Positions 18,722 through 26,340 of a stretch of 64,000 bases of DNA are shown piece after piece. A program made the position numbers and the translations under genes. The stretch is from CAIKZZ01 sp035524595. GTDB taxonomy: Bacteria; Pseudomonadota; Gammaproteobacteria; Steroidobacterales; Steroidobacteraceae. Within the stretch, counting starts at the first letter, position 1; every line of letters begins with the position of its first letter. The DNA is taken from NCBI GenBank assembly GCA_035524595.1, contig DATKOP010000020.1, forward strand, positions 62,001-126,000. The letters are read 5' to 3'. The notes below the pieces were generated by a model that saw only the letters and a list, made by a program, of their open reading frames with translations, searched no databases and was not told the DNA's origin.

Positions 18722-20175
18722 GCGGCGTCGGCGTGCGGCTCGAGGCCGTGAGCCTCGTGCTCGGCGGGCGCCGCGTGCTCGCCGGCCTCGACCTCGAGCT
18801 GCCGCCCGGCGCGCACTGCCTGCTGCTCGGCGCCAACGGCGCCGGCAAGACCCAGCTGCTCAAGCTCCTCGCCGGCGAGCGCTGGCCGACCCCGACGGGG
18901 CGCGAGCGCCGCGAGTACCGCGATGCGCGCGGCCGGCCGCTCGCGCTCGCCCAGCTGCTGCCGCGGGTCGCGCTGGTCGGCGGCGAGCGCCAGGACAAGT
19001 ACCACCGCTACGACTGGAACTTCAGCGTCGAGCGCCTGGTCGGGACCGGCACCCACGGCGGCGACCGGCCGCTGCTGCGGCTGGGCCCGGCGGCGGCGCG
19101 GCGCGTGCGGCAGGTGCTCAGGCGCCTCGCGCTCTGGCCGCTGCGCCGCCGGCGCTTCCTGACGCTGTCCTACGGCGAGCGCCGGCGCGTGCTGCTGGCG
19201 CGCGCGCTCGCCGGGCGGCCGCGGCTGCTCCTGCTCGATGAGCCCTACAACGGCCTCGACCGCGCCGGCCGGGCGCTGCTCGACCGCGAGCTGGCGCGGC
19301 TCGCGCGCACGCGCCTGACGATCGTGCTCGCGGTGCATCGCGCCGAGGACGCGCCGCCGGCGTTTAGGCGCGCGCTGGTGCTCGAGCGCGGCCGGCTGGT
19401 GCACGACGGCGGCCGCGCGCGGGCGCCCGGCCGCTGGCTCGCGGCCGACGGCGCGGCGCCGCCGCGGCCGCTGCCGCCGCCCAGGCGCGCGCATGCCGCG
19501 GCGCCGCTCGTCGAGCTCGCGGACGTCGACCTGTACCGCGACTACCGGCCCGTGATCCGCGGCCTCAGCTGGCGCATCGGCGCCGGCGAGCACTGGGCGA
19601 TCGTCGGCGCCAACGGCAGCGGCAAGTCGACGCTGCTCGCCTGCCTGTACGGGCTCGTGCCGGTGGCGCTCGGCGGGCGGATCGTGCGCCGCGGCCATGC
19701 GCCCGGCTCGCACATCGAGGGCTGGCGGCGGCGGGTGGGGTTCGTCTCGCCGGAGCTGCAGGCGGAGTACCTGGCGCGCGTCACGCTCGGCGAGTTCGTC
19801 GCGAGCGGGCTCAGCGCCAGCGTCGGGCTCGACCATCCGCCGTCGGCGCACGCGCGCGCGCGCGCGCGCGCGGCGCTCGCCGCGGTCGGCCTCGCGCTCG
19901 ACCCGGCGCGACCCGCGGCCGAGCTCTCCTACGGCCAGCGGCGCCTGGCGCTGATCGCGCGCGCGCTCGCGCCGCGGCCGGAGGCGCTGTTGCTCGACGA
20001 ACCGCTGACCGGCCTCGACGCCCCGTACCGCGCGCGGCTGCGCGAGCTGCTGTCGGCGCTCGCGCAGGCCGGCGTGCAGCTGGTGATCGCCGCCCACCAC
20101 CCGGGCGACCTGGTGCCGGAGGTGCGGCACGTGCTCGCGCTGCGCGCCGGCGCCGGCCGCGCCCGGGCGCGCTGA
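18718..20175 (+). CDS. Double-ATPase ABC protein, ModF-like
   Basis: A 485-residue chain with two complete ABC ATPase domains and no membrane part. The first has Walker A GANGAGKT near 38-45, signature LSYGE and LLLDEP. The second has GANGSGKS near 297-304, LSYGQ and LLLDEP. Length and layout match E. coli ModF, encoded next to modE, and the molybdenum genes on both sides of the window fit this. The ModF function itself is poorly defined. The GTG start overlaps the MBL gene stop. A run of eleven CG dinucleotides lies inside the second domain. Confidence 0.75.
   Translation: MSGVGVRLEAVSLVLGGRRVLAGLDLELPPGAHCLLLGANGAGKTQLLKLLAGERWPTPTGRERREYRDARGRPLALAQLLPRVALVGGERQDKYHRYDWNFSVERLVGTGTHGGDRPLLRLGPAAARRVRQVLRRLALWPLRRRRFLTLSYGERRRVLLARALAGRPRLLLLDEPYNGLDRAGRALLDRELARLARTRLTIVLAVHRAEDAPPAFRRALVLERGRLVHDGGRARAPGRWLAADGAAPPRPLPPPRRAHAAAPLVELADVDLYRDYRPVIRGLSWRIGAGEHWAIVGANGSGKSTLLACLYGLVPVALGGRIVRRGHAPGSHIEGWRRRVGFVSPELQAEYLARVTLGEFVASGLSASVGLDHPPSAHARARARAALAAVGLALDPARPAAELSYGQRRLALIARALAPRPEALLLDEPLTGLDAPYRARLRELLSALAQAGVQLVIAAHHPGDLVPEVRHVLALRAGAGRARAR
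19851..19872. repeat. (CG)11 dinucleotide tract inside the ModF-like gene
   Basis: Twenty-two bases of perfectly alternating CG, coding for an Ala-Arg repeat in the linker before the second ABC signature. Such tracts can adopt Z-DNA and are prone to polymerase slippage; loss or gain of one unit would shift the frame. Whether this happens here cannot be seen from one sequence. Confidence 0.9.
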
Positions 20176-20245
20176 GCCGGCCGGGGCGGCGGGCCGTTGT
20201 GCGCCGGCGGCCGACCGGTCAGAGTCGGCACCCGGAGGGGGACAC

Positions 20246-21517
20246 ATGGCCCGACGCTTCACGTACTACGTCGTCGCCGCGATGCTGCTCGGCATCCTGG
20301 TCGGCACGGTCTGCCACGCGACCATCACCGAGCCCGCGACGCTGCGCGAGCTGGGCGGCTACTTCTCGATCGCGACCGACGCGTTCCTGCGCCTCATCAA
20401 GATGATCATCGCGCCGCTCGTGTTCTCGACGCTGTGCGTCGGCATCGCCCACATGGGCGACTTCGGCCGCCTCGGCCGGGTCGGCCTGCGCACGCTCGCC
20501 TGGTTCCTGTTCGCCTCGCTGGTGTCGCTCGTGCTCGGCATCGTCATGGTGACCGTGCTCGCGCCGGGCGCGGCGCTCGGCCTGCCGGTGCCGCCGGGCG
20601 ACGCCGCGAGCGGGGTGCACGCGGCGGGTCTGACGCTCAAGGAGTTCGTCGCGCACCTGGTGCCGCGCTCGATCGCCGAGGCGATGGCCAGCAACGAGAT
20701 CCTGCAGATCGTGGTGTTCTCGGTGTTCTTCGGCGTCGCGCTCGCCGCGCTCGGCGCCCGCGCCCGCCAGCTGGTCGGACTGATCGAGGAGCTCGCGCAG
20801 GTGATGCTCAAGGTCACCGGCTACGTGATGCTGGCGGCGCCGGTCGCGGTGTTCGCCGCGATCGCCTCGGTGATCACGACCCAGGGGCTCGGCATCCTCG
20901 CGACCTACGGCCGCTTCATCGGCGGCTTCTACCTGTCGCTCGCGACGCTGTGGCTGGCGCTCTTCGGGCTCGGCTTCCTGGTGCTCGGCCGCCGCATCGG
21001 CAGTCTGGTGCCGATGATCCGCGAGCCCGTGCTGCTCGCGTTCTCGACGGCGAGCTCGGAGGCCGCCTACCCGAAGACGCTCGAGCAGCTCGGCCGCTTC
21101 GGCGTCGCCGAGCGCATCGCGAGCTTCGTGCTGCCGCTCGGCTACTCGTTCAACCTCGACGGTTCGATGATGTACTGCACCTTCGCGACGCTGTTCATCG
21201 CGCAGGCCTACGGCATCGCGCTCAGCGTCGGGCAGCAGGTGTCGATGCTGCTGCTCTTGATGGTCACCAGCAAGGGCATGGCCGGCGTGCCGCGCGCCTC
21301 GCTCGTCGTGATCGCGGCGACGCTCGCGCACTTTCGCATCCCCGAGGCGGGGCTGGTGCTGATCCTCGCGGTCGACCAGTTCCTCGACATGGGCCGCAGC
21401 GCCACCAACGTCGTCGGCAACTCGATCGCGACCGCGGTGGTCGCCTCCTGGGAGGGCGAGCTCGGCCCGGCGGCGCCCGCCGCGAGCGACGCACCCTGGC
21501 CGCGCGCCGAGCGGTAG
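20246..21517 (+). CDS. Dicarboxylate/amino acid:cation symporter (DAACS family)
   Basis: A 423-residue inner-membrane transporter with about eight membrane segments and two re-entrant loops. Family motifs are STASSEAAYPKTLEQL (the serine-rich hairpin), PLGYSFNLDGSMMY (the NLDG sodium and substrate site) and DMGRSATNVVGNSIAT in the last helix. It imports C4-dicarboxylates or acidic amino acids with sodium or protons; the exact substrate is not decidable here. A strong CGGAGGGGG ribosome-binding site precedes the ATG. It stands alone, with 264 bases to the converging phzF-family gene. Confidence 0.92.
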   Translation: MARRFTYYVVAAMLLGILVGTVCHATITEPATLRELGGYFSIATDAFLRLIKMIIAPLVFSTLCVGIAHMGDFGRLGRVGLRTLAWFLFASLVSLVLGIVMVTVLAPGAALGLPVPPGDAASGVHAAGLTLKEFVAHLVPRSIAEAMASNEILQIVVFSVFFGVALAALGARARQLVGLIEELAQVMLKVTGYVMLAAPVAVFAAIASVITTQGLGILATYGRFIGGFYLSLATLWLALFGLGFLVLGRRIGSLVPMIREPVLLAFSTASSEAAYPKTLEQLGRFGVAERIASFVLPLGYSFNLDGSMMYCTFATLFIAQAYGIALSVGQQVSMLLLLMVTSKGMAGVPRASLVVIAATLAHFRIPEAGLVLILAVDQFLDMGRSATNVVGNSIATAVVASWEGELGPAAPAASDAPWPRAER

Positions 21518-21781
21518 ACGTCCACCACGGCCGCACCGTCGACGACCCGCAGCGATCAGCGGCCGGGCGCCCCGGCGGCGGACCCGGCGCGCGGGCCGGG
21601 CCGCTGCCGGCGCGGGCGGGTCAGGCGCGGGTCGCCGCGCGGGCGTTGCGCCGCCGGCCGGGAAACTGGCATCGTGCGCCGCCGCGGGGGGGCGGTGGCC
21701 GGAGGGCAGGGGATGGCAGCAGCCGTGTTCAGGTCCGTCGCGACCCGGCCGCCCGCGGCGGGCGGCCGGCGGCGGCGCGAC

Positions 21782-22690
21782 TCAGTCGAGGCCGATCTCG
21801 GTCGTGAACACGACCCGTGCCGCGCCGCTGATGTGGATCCGGGTCGGCTCGCCGTCGCTGACCTCGACCTCGACGTCGACCTCGCCGGGACGCTCCATGC
21901 TGCGGCCCTGGTAGCCGCGAAAGCGCGCCCGGCCGGCGGCCACCGGCAGCAGGCCGTTGACCACGAGGTAGGCGCCCAGCATGCCGTGGGCGTTGCCGCT
22001 GACCGGGTCCTCGGCGATGCCCAGCACCGGCGAGAACAGCCGCGACTCGGTGGTGCCCGGGCCGCGCGCGTCGCGCACGAACAGGAAGTAGCCGTCGGCG
22101 CCGACGTGCGGCGTCATGCGCTTCAGCTCCTCGAGGTTCGGCTGCAGCGAGGCGAGCAGTTCCGCCGAGCGCAGGCCGATCATGAGGCGCGTGCTGGTGC
22201 GCTTGGTGACGACCACCGGGCACTTCGGGTCGAGCGCCGCGGTGTCGATGCCGAAGACGTCGAGCAGCCGCGCGCGGGTGTCGGCGCCGATCGCCGGCTG
22301 GAACTCGGGCGCGGGCAGCGCCACCGAGACGCGCGGCTGGGCGGCGGAGCCGGAGACCTCGACGTCGTAGATGCCGGTGCGCGACTTCTGGCGCAGCTTG
22401 CCGACCTTGCCCTGGCCGGCGGCGAGGCGCGCCACGTGCGCCGCGACGCTCGCGTGGCCGACGAAGCCGGCCTCGCGGGTCGGCGTGAAGAAGCGCAGCT
22501 TGATGTCGTGGTCCGGGCCGTCCGGCGGCAGCACGAAGGCGGAGTCCGAGTTGTTGAGCTCGCGCGCCAGCGCCTGCATCTCGGCCTCGCTCAGCCGCTC
22601 GGCGCCGAGCACGACCCCGGCCGGGTTGCCGGCGAACAGCTCGGTCGTGAAGACGTCGACCTGGAACACGCTGACCGTGCGCTTGGCCAT
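21782..22690 (-). CDS. PhzF-family isomerase/epimerase-like protein
   Basis: A 302-residue two-domain protein of the diaminopimelate-epimerase fold. FQVDVFTTELFAGNPAGVV opens it, TPTREAGFVGHASVAAHV and AEDPVSGNAHGMLGAYLV mark the paired loops. In PhzF the catalytic glutamate sits in a S-E-T-x-F context; here the equivalent segment reads NNSDSAFV, so an aspartate or a different chemistry is possible. Substrate unknown. The ATG at 22690 was preferred to an upstream GTG because MAKRTVSVFQVDVF is the standard opening. Confidence 0.88.
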   Translation of the reverse strand: MAKRTVSVFQVDVFTTELFAGNPAGVVLGAERLSEAEMQALARELNNSDSAFVLPPDGPDHDIKLRFFTPTREAGFVGHASVAAHVARLAAGQGKVGKLRQKSRTGIYDVEVSGSAAQPRVSVALPAPEFQPAIGADTRARLLDVFGIDTAALDPKCPVVVTKRTSTRLMIGLRSAELLASLQPNLEELKRMTPHVGADGYFLFVRDARGPGTTESRLFSPVLGIAEDPVSGNAHGMLGAYLVVNGLLPVAAGRARFRGYQGRSMERPGEVDVEVEVSDGEPTRIHISGAARVVFTTEIGLD

Positions 22691-22776
22691 GGGGCGGTAG
22701 ACCTCAGACTCCGAAGCGCGCAATTCTATCAGCCCGGGCCCGCCGCCGGTGCACCGCGCCGGGGATTGCCCGGCGG

Positions 22777-23415
22777 GTGCGGCGGATGACCCTCGCGGAC
22801 GCCTGGGGCGCGGTGGCGACCGTCTGGGCGGGCACCTCGCCGCTCGAGGCGGTCGCGGCCGTGCTCGGCGTCCTCTACGTCGTGCTCGTGATCGGCCAGC
22901 GCCGCAGCGCCTGGCTGGCGGCGTTCGCCAGCACCGCCCTCTACCTCGTGGTCTTCTACCGCGCGCGCCTCTACATGCAGGCGGCGCTGCAGGTGTACTA
23001 CCTGATCGTGGCCGGCTACGGCTGGCACGCCTGGCGCCGGCGCGCCGACGGCGGCGCGCTGCCGGTGTCGCACGCCTCGCTCGGCGTGCAGGCGGCCGGG
23101 CTCGCCGCGAGCGCGCTCGCGAGCGCGGCGAGCGCCGCCTGGCTCGCGCGCGAGACCGGCTCCTCCGAGCCGCTGCTCGACTCGCTGACCACCTGGGCGA
23201 GCGTGTTCACGACCTGGCTCGTCGCCCGCAAGAAGATCGAGAACTGGCCCTGGTGGCTGGTCATCGACGCGCTGATCGTGCTCTTGTGCTGGCGCGGGCG
23301 CCTGTATGCCTCCATGATCCTGTACGGGCTCTACCTCGGGCTCGTCCTCGTCGGCTGGCGGAGCTGGTACCTCGACATGCAGCGGCAGACGCGCGCGCCC
23401 GGGGGCGCGGCATGA
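22777..23415 (+). CDS. pnuC: PnuC-family vitamin transporter
   Basis: A 212-residue membrane protein with seven hydrophobic segments and the PnuC signatures VYYLIVAGYGWHAW, KKIENWPWWLVIDA and the closing GLVLVGWRSWY. PnuC proteins carry nicotinamide riboside by facilitated diffusion; close relatives (PnuT, PnuX) carry thiamine or riboflavin. Trapping requires a cytoplasmic kinase, and the next gene, overlapping by four bases (ATGA), is a small-molecule kinase. An alternative ATG lies three codons downstream of the GTG used here. Confidence 0.9.
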   Translation: MRRMTLADAWGAVATVWAGTSPLEAVAAVLGVLYVVLVIGQRRSAWLAAFASTALYLVVFYRARLYMQAALQVYYLIVAGYGWHAWRRRADGGALPVSHASLGVQAAGLAASALASAASAAWLARETGSSEPLLDSLTTWASVFTTWLVARKKIENWPWWLVIDALIVLLCWRGRLYASMILYGLYLGLVLVGWRSWYLDMQRQTRAPGGAA

Positions 23416-24281
23416 CGGCGCTCTCGGACGCCGAGCTCGAGTCGGCGCTCGGCGGCTTCGCCGCCGGGCGGGCGGCGCTCGCCGCCGGCGTCACGCTCGA
23501 GCCGCTCGCCGGCGGCGGCTCGAACCGCAGCGTGCGCGTCCGGTCGGCGGCCGGCGACTGGGTCGTGCGCCTCGCCGGCGCCGAGGACGCGGCCTTCGGC
23601 ATCAACCGCGTCGCGGAGCGGCAGGTGCACGCGGCGGCCGCGCGCGCCGGCTTCGCGCCGCCGCTGGTGCACGCCGAGCCCGAGCGCGGCCTCCTGATCA
23701 GCGAGTACCTGGCCGGCCGGCCGCTGTCGCGCGCCGAGCTGCGCAGCGCCGACGGCCTGCGCCGGCTCGGCGCCCGGCTCGGGCAGCTGCACGCGCTGCC
23801 GCCGCCGCGCGGCGTGCGCCGCCTCGACGTGCACGAGGTGCTCGCGCACTACCTCGAGCTGCCCGACGTGCCGCCGGGGCCGATGCCGCGCGACGAGCTC
23901 GCCGCGCGCCTGCGCTGGTCGCTCGCCAGCTACCGCGGCAGCGCGGTCGCGTTCTGCCACAACGACCTGCACTGGCGCAACGTGATCGCCGCCGACCAGC
24001 TCTTCTTCGTCGACTGGGAGTACGGCGGCGTCGGCGATCCGCTGTTCGAGCTCGCCGCGGTGATCGGCTACCACGACCTCGAGGCGCCGGAGCGCGAGGC
24101 GCTGCTCGCCGCGCACGGCGGTGGCTTCAAGCCGGCCGAGGTCGAGCAGATGTGCCGGGTGTTCGATTGCCTGCACGCGCTCTGGCTCGACGCCGCGCGC
24201 GGCTGGGACGCGCTCGAGCCCGAGCGGCGCGAGGCGCTGCTCGCGCGGCTCGCGATCGACCCGGCGACGCGCGGCGACTAG
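23412..24281 (+). CDS. Choline/thiamine-kinase-like phosphotransferase
   Basis: A 289-residue aminoglycoside-phosphotransferase-fold kinase. The catalytic loop is CHNDLHWRNVI (H-x-D-x4-N) and the metal-binding motif is FVDWEYGG; LEPLAGGGSNRSVRV is the nucleotide loop. This pattern fits thiamine kinase (ThiK) or choline/ethanolamine kinases. Its overlap with the pnuC-family gene suggests it phosphorylates the transported vitamin, so thiamine is a good candidate, by inference only. Confidence 0.85.
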   Translation: MTALSDAELESALGGFAAGRAALAAGVTLEPLAGGGSNRSVRVRSAAGDWVVRLAGAEDAAFGINRVAERQVHAAAARAGFAPPLVHAEPERGLLISEYLAGRPLSRAELRSADGLRRLGARLGQLHALPPPRGVRRLDVHEVLAHYLELPDVPPGPMPRDELAARLRWSLASYRGSAVAFCHNDLHWRNVIAADQLFFVDWEYGGVGDPLFELAAVIGYHDLEAPEREALLAAHGGGFKPAEVEQMCRVFDCLHALWLDAARGWDALEPERREALLARLAIDPATRGD

Positions 24282-24395
24282 CGCGCGCGGCACGCCGGGC
24301 GGGCGGCGCCACGGCGCCGGCGGCATAAAAATAGAGTTGCGCGGCGCCCTGCTGCGCTGCAAGATCCGCGCCGGCCGACGCTGACGGAGTATCGA

Positions 24396-24713
24396 ATGGC
24401 TGAGCTCGTGATCGTGGACCGCGATGGCAAGGAACATCGGGTGGAGGGGCGCGTCGGCGTCTCGGTCATGGAGACCCTGCGGGAACTGGACTACGGGGTC
24501 GCGGCGATCTGCGGCGGCATGTGCTCGTGCGCGACCTGCCACGTGTGGGTGGACGAGGCCTGGGCGGCGCGGCTGCCGCCGCGCCAGGGCGACGAGCAGG
24601 AGCTCTTGCAGGAGCTGACGAGCTTCCGGCCGGCGAGTTCGCGGCTGTCGTGCCAGCTGCCGTTCAGCGAGGCGCTCGCCGGGCTCAAGGTGGCGATCGC
24701 CCCGGACGAGTGA
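24396..24713 (+). CDS. Adrenodoxin-type [2Fe-2S] ferredoxin
   Basis: A 105-residue ferredoxin with cluster cysteines C39, C45, C48 and C86 in the CX5CX2C...C arrangement, as in rhodocoxin/terpredoxin-type proteins that serve cytochromes P450 or other oxygenases. No partner oxygenase or reductase is next to it. The ATG follows a TGACGGAG ribosome-binding site. The upstream segment around 24325-24337 (ATAAAAATAG) is unusually AT-rich for this window and may be its promoter. An operator-like palindrome lies between this gene and tetR. Confidence 0.92.
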   Translation: MAELVIVDRDGKEHRVEGRVGVSVMETLRELDYGVAAICGGMCSCATCHVWVDEAWAARLPPRQGDEQELLQELTSFRPASSRLSCQLPFSEALAGLKVAIAPDE

Positions 24714-24741
24714 GCCGGGCCGGCCGGCCGCCCGTCACGCC

Positions 24742-24756
24742 TGACGGTTTCCGTCA
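24742..24756. promoter_or_regulatory. Palindrome ahead of tetR, possible TetR operator
   Basis: TGACGG-TTT-CCGTCA is a perfect 6-base inverted repeat 38 bases before the tetR start and 28 bases after the ferredoxin stop. Position suits autoregulation by the TetR protein. A T-rich run (CTTTTTT) begins nine bases beyond it, so a weak terminator for the ferredoxin gene is the alternative reading. Confidence 0.45.
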
Positions 24757-24794
24757 CCTTTGACTTTTTTCGCGGCGGCACCGATGCTCGCGGC

Positions 24795-25430
24795 ATGGGC
24801 AGCGAGCCGCACCGCCACCCGCGCGCGCCGGAGCCTGCCGGCTGGCAGGCCCAGAAGAGCGCCGCCACCCGCCACCGGATCGTCGAGGCGACGATCCGCT
24901 GCTTCGTCGACTTAGGCTACGCCGGCACCACCACGACCGCGATCGCGGCGCGCGCCGGACTCTCCCGCGGCGCGATGCTGCACCACTTCCCGTCCAAGGC
25001 CGAGGTGGTGCGGGCCGCGGTCGAGCACCTGCACGGCAGGCGGCTCAAGGCCTTCCGCAAGTCGCTGCAGCGGGTGGTGCCGGCCGACGGCGACCGCGTG
25101 CGCCAGGCGCTCGAGGCCTACTGGGCCCACGTCCGCCATCCGATGTTCGTCGCCTTCCTCGAGCTTGCGGTGGCCGCCCGCACCGACCGCGAGCTGGCCG
25201 CGATCCTCGTGCCGGCGCAGCAGGCGTTCGAGAGCGAATGGCGCCACACGGCGCGCGAGGTGTTCCCGGAGTGGCTCGGCAACGAGGAGCGCTTCGAGCT
25301 CGCGCTCGACCTGTCGCGCTACGTGCTCGAGGGCCTCGCCGCCGAGCTCGGCACCGGGCGCGCGCCGGCCCGCGAGCGGCGCCTGCTCGGCCACCTCGAG
25401 CGCACGCTGCGCGAGCTGGTCGGCGGCTGA
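24795..25430 (+). CDS. TetR-family transcriptional regulator
   Basis: A 211-residue repressor with an N-terminal helix-turn-helix, TTTTAIAARAGLSRGAMLHH followed by FPSKAEVV (about residues 42-70), and a variable C-terminal ligand domain. The segment YWAHVRHPMFVAFLELAVAAR is typical of a TetR C-terminal core. The ligand is unknown. A perfect palindrome lies 38 bases upstream. The gene converges on gpmA with 21 bases between the stops. Confidence 0.9.
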   Translation: MGSEPHRHPRAPEPAGWQAQKSAATRHRIVEATIRCFVDLGYAGTTTTAIAARAGLSRGAMLHHFPSKAEVVRAAVEHLHGRRLKAFRKSLQRVVPADGDRVRQALEAYWAHVRHPMFVAFLELAVAARTDRELAAILVPAQQAFESEWRHTAREVFPEWLGNEERFELALDLSRYVLEGLAAELGTGRAPARERRLLGHLERTLRELVGG

Positions 25431-25451
25431 GCGCCGGCGGACGCCGCGGCG

Positions 25452-26210
25452 CTACTTCTTCTCGCCCTGGCGCCGCACCGCCTCGGCGGCCGCGGCGACC
25501 GCGGCCGGGTCGCCGAGGAAGCGCCGGCCGCGCGAGCGCAGCGCGGCGTCGAGGTCGTAGAGGATCGGCACGCCGGTCGGGATGTTGAACTCGACGATCT
25601 CGGCCTCGCTCATGCCGTCGAGCATCTTCACCAGCGCGCGCAGGCTGTTGCCGTGCGCCACCACCAGCACGTGGCGGCCGGCCCGCAGCGGCGGGGCGAT
25701 GCGCTCGTTCCAGTACGGCAGCACGCGCGCCAGCGTGTCCTTCAGCGATTCGGTGGCCGGCAGCTCGGCCGGCGCGAGCCCGGCGTAGCGCGGGTCGAAG
25801 CGCGGGTGGCGCCGGTCGTCGAGCGGCAGCGGCGGTGGCGGCACGTCGTAGCTGCGGCGCCAGATCTTGACCTGCTCGGCGCCGTGCAGCGCGGTCGTCT
25901 GCGCCTTGTCGAGCCCCTGCAGCGCGCCGTAGTGGCGCTCGTTGAGGCGCCAGCTGCGCTCCACCGGCAGCCACATGCGGTCCATCGTGTCGAGCGCGAT
26001 CCAGAGCGTGCGGATCGCGCGCTTCAGCACCGAGGTGCAGGCGAGGTCGAAGGCGATTCCCTCGGCCGCCAGCAGCCGCCCGGCCTCGGCGGCCTCGGCG
26101 CGGCCCTGCTCGGTCAGGTCGACGTCGGTCCAGCCGGTGAACAGGTTCTCGAGGTTCCAGGTGCTCTGGCCGTGGCGCAACAGCGCGAGCGTGCCGGCGG
26201 ATTCGGTCAC
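25452..26210 (-). CDS. gpmA: 2,3-bisphosphoglycerate-dependent phosphoglycerate mutase
   Basis: A 252-residue glycolytic enzyme interconverting 3- and 2-phosphoglycerate. The phosphohistidine is H13 in LLRHGQSTWN; NLFTGWTDVDLTEQG, NERHYGALQG and VVAHGNSLRAL provide the remaining active-site residues. ESLKDTLARVLPYW is a further family block. It is transcribed alone, converging on tetR. Confidence 0.96.
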   Translation of the reverse strand: MTESAGTLALLRHGQSTWNLENLFTGWTDVDLTEQGRAEAAEAGRLLAAEGIAFDLACTSVLKRAIRTLWIALDTMDRMWLPVERSWRLNERHYGALQGLDKAQTTALHGAEQVKIWRRSYDVPPPPLPLDDRRHPRFDPRYAGLAPAELPATESLKDTLARVLPYWNERIAPPLRAGRHVLVVAHGNSLRALVKMLDGMSEAEIVEFNIPTGVPILYDLDAALRSRGRRFLGDPAAVAAAAEAVRRQGEKK

Positions 26211-26340
26211 AGGCGTCTCCCGGGTCGAGGGCAGGCGGCAGCGCGCGAGGCTAGCGGCTCGCCCGGCGGGGGTAAAGTCCGCACTTGCCGCCGGCCGCCG
26301 GCCGGCGGTGCGCGGGCGGCGCGCCGCCCGGTGGCCGCGC

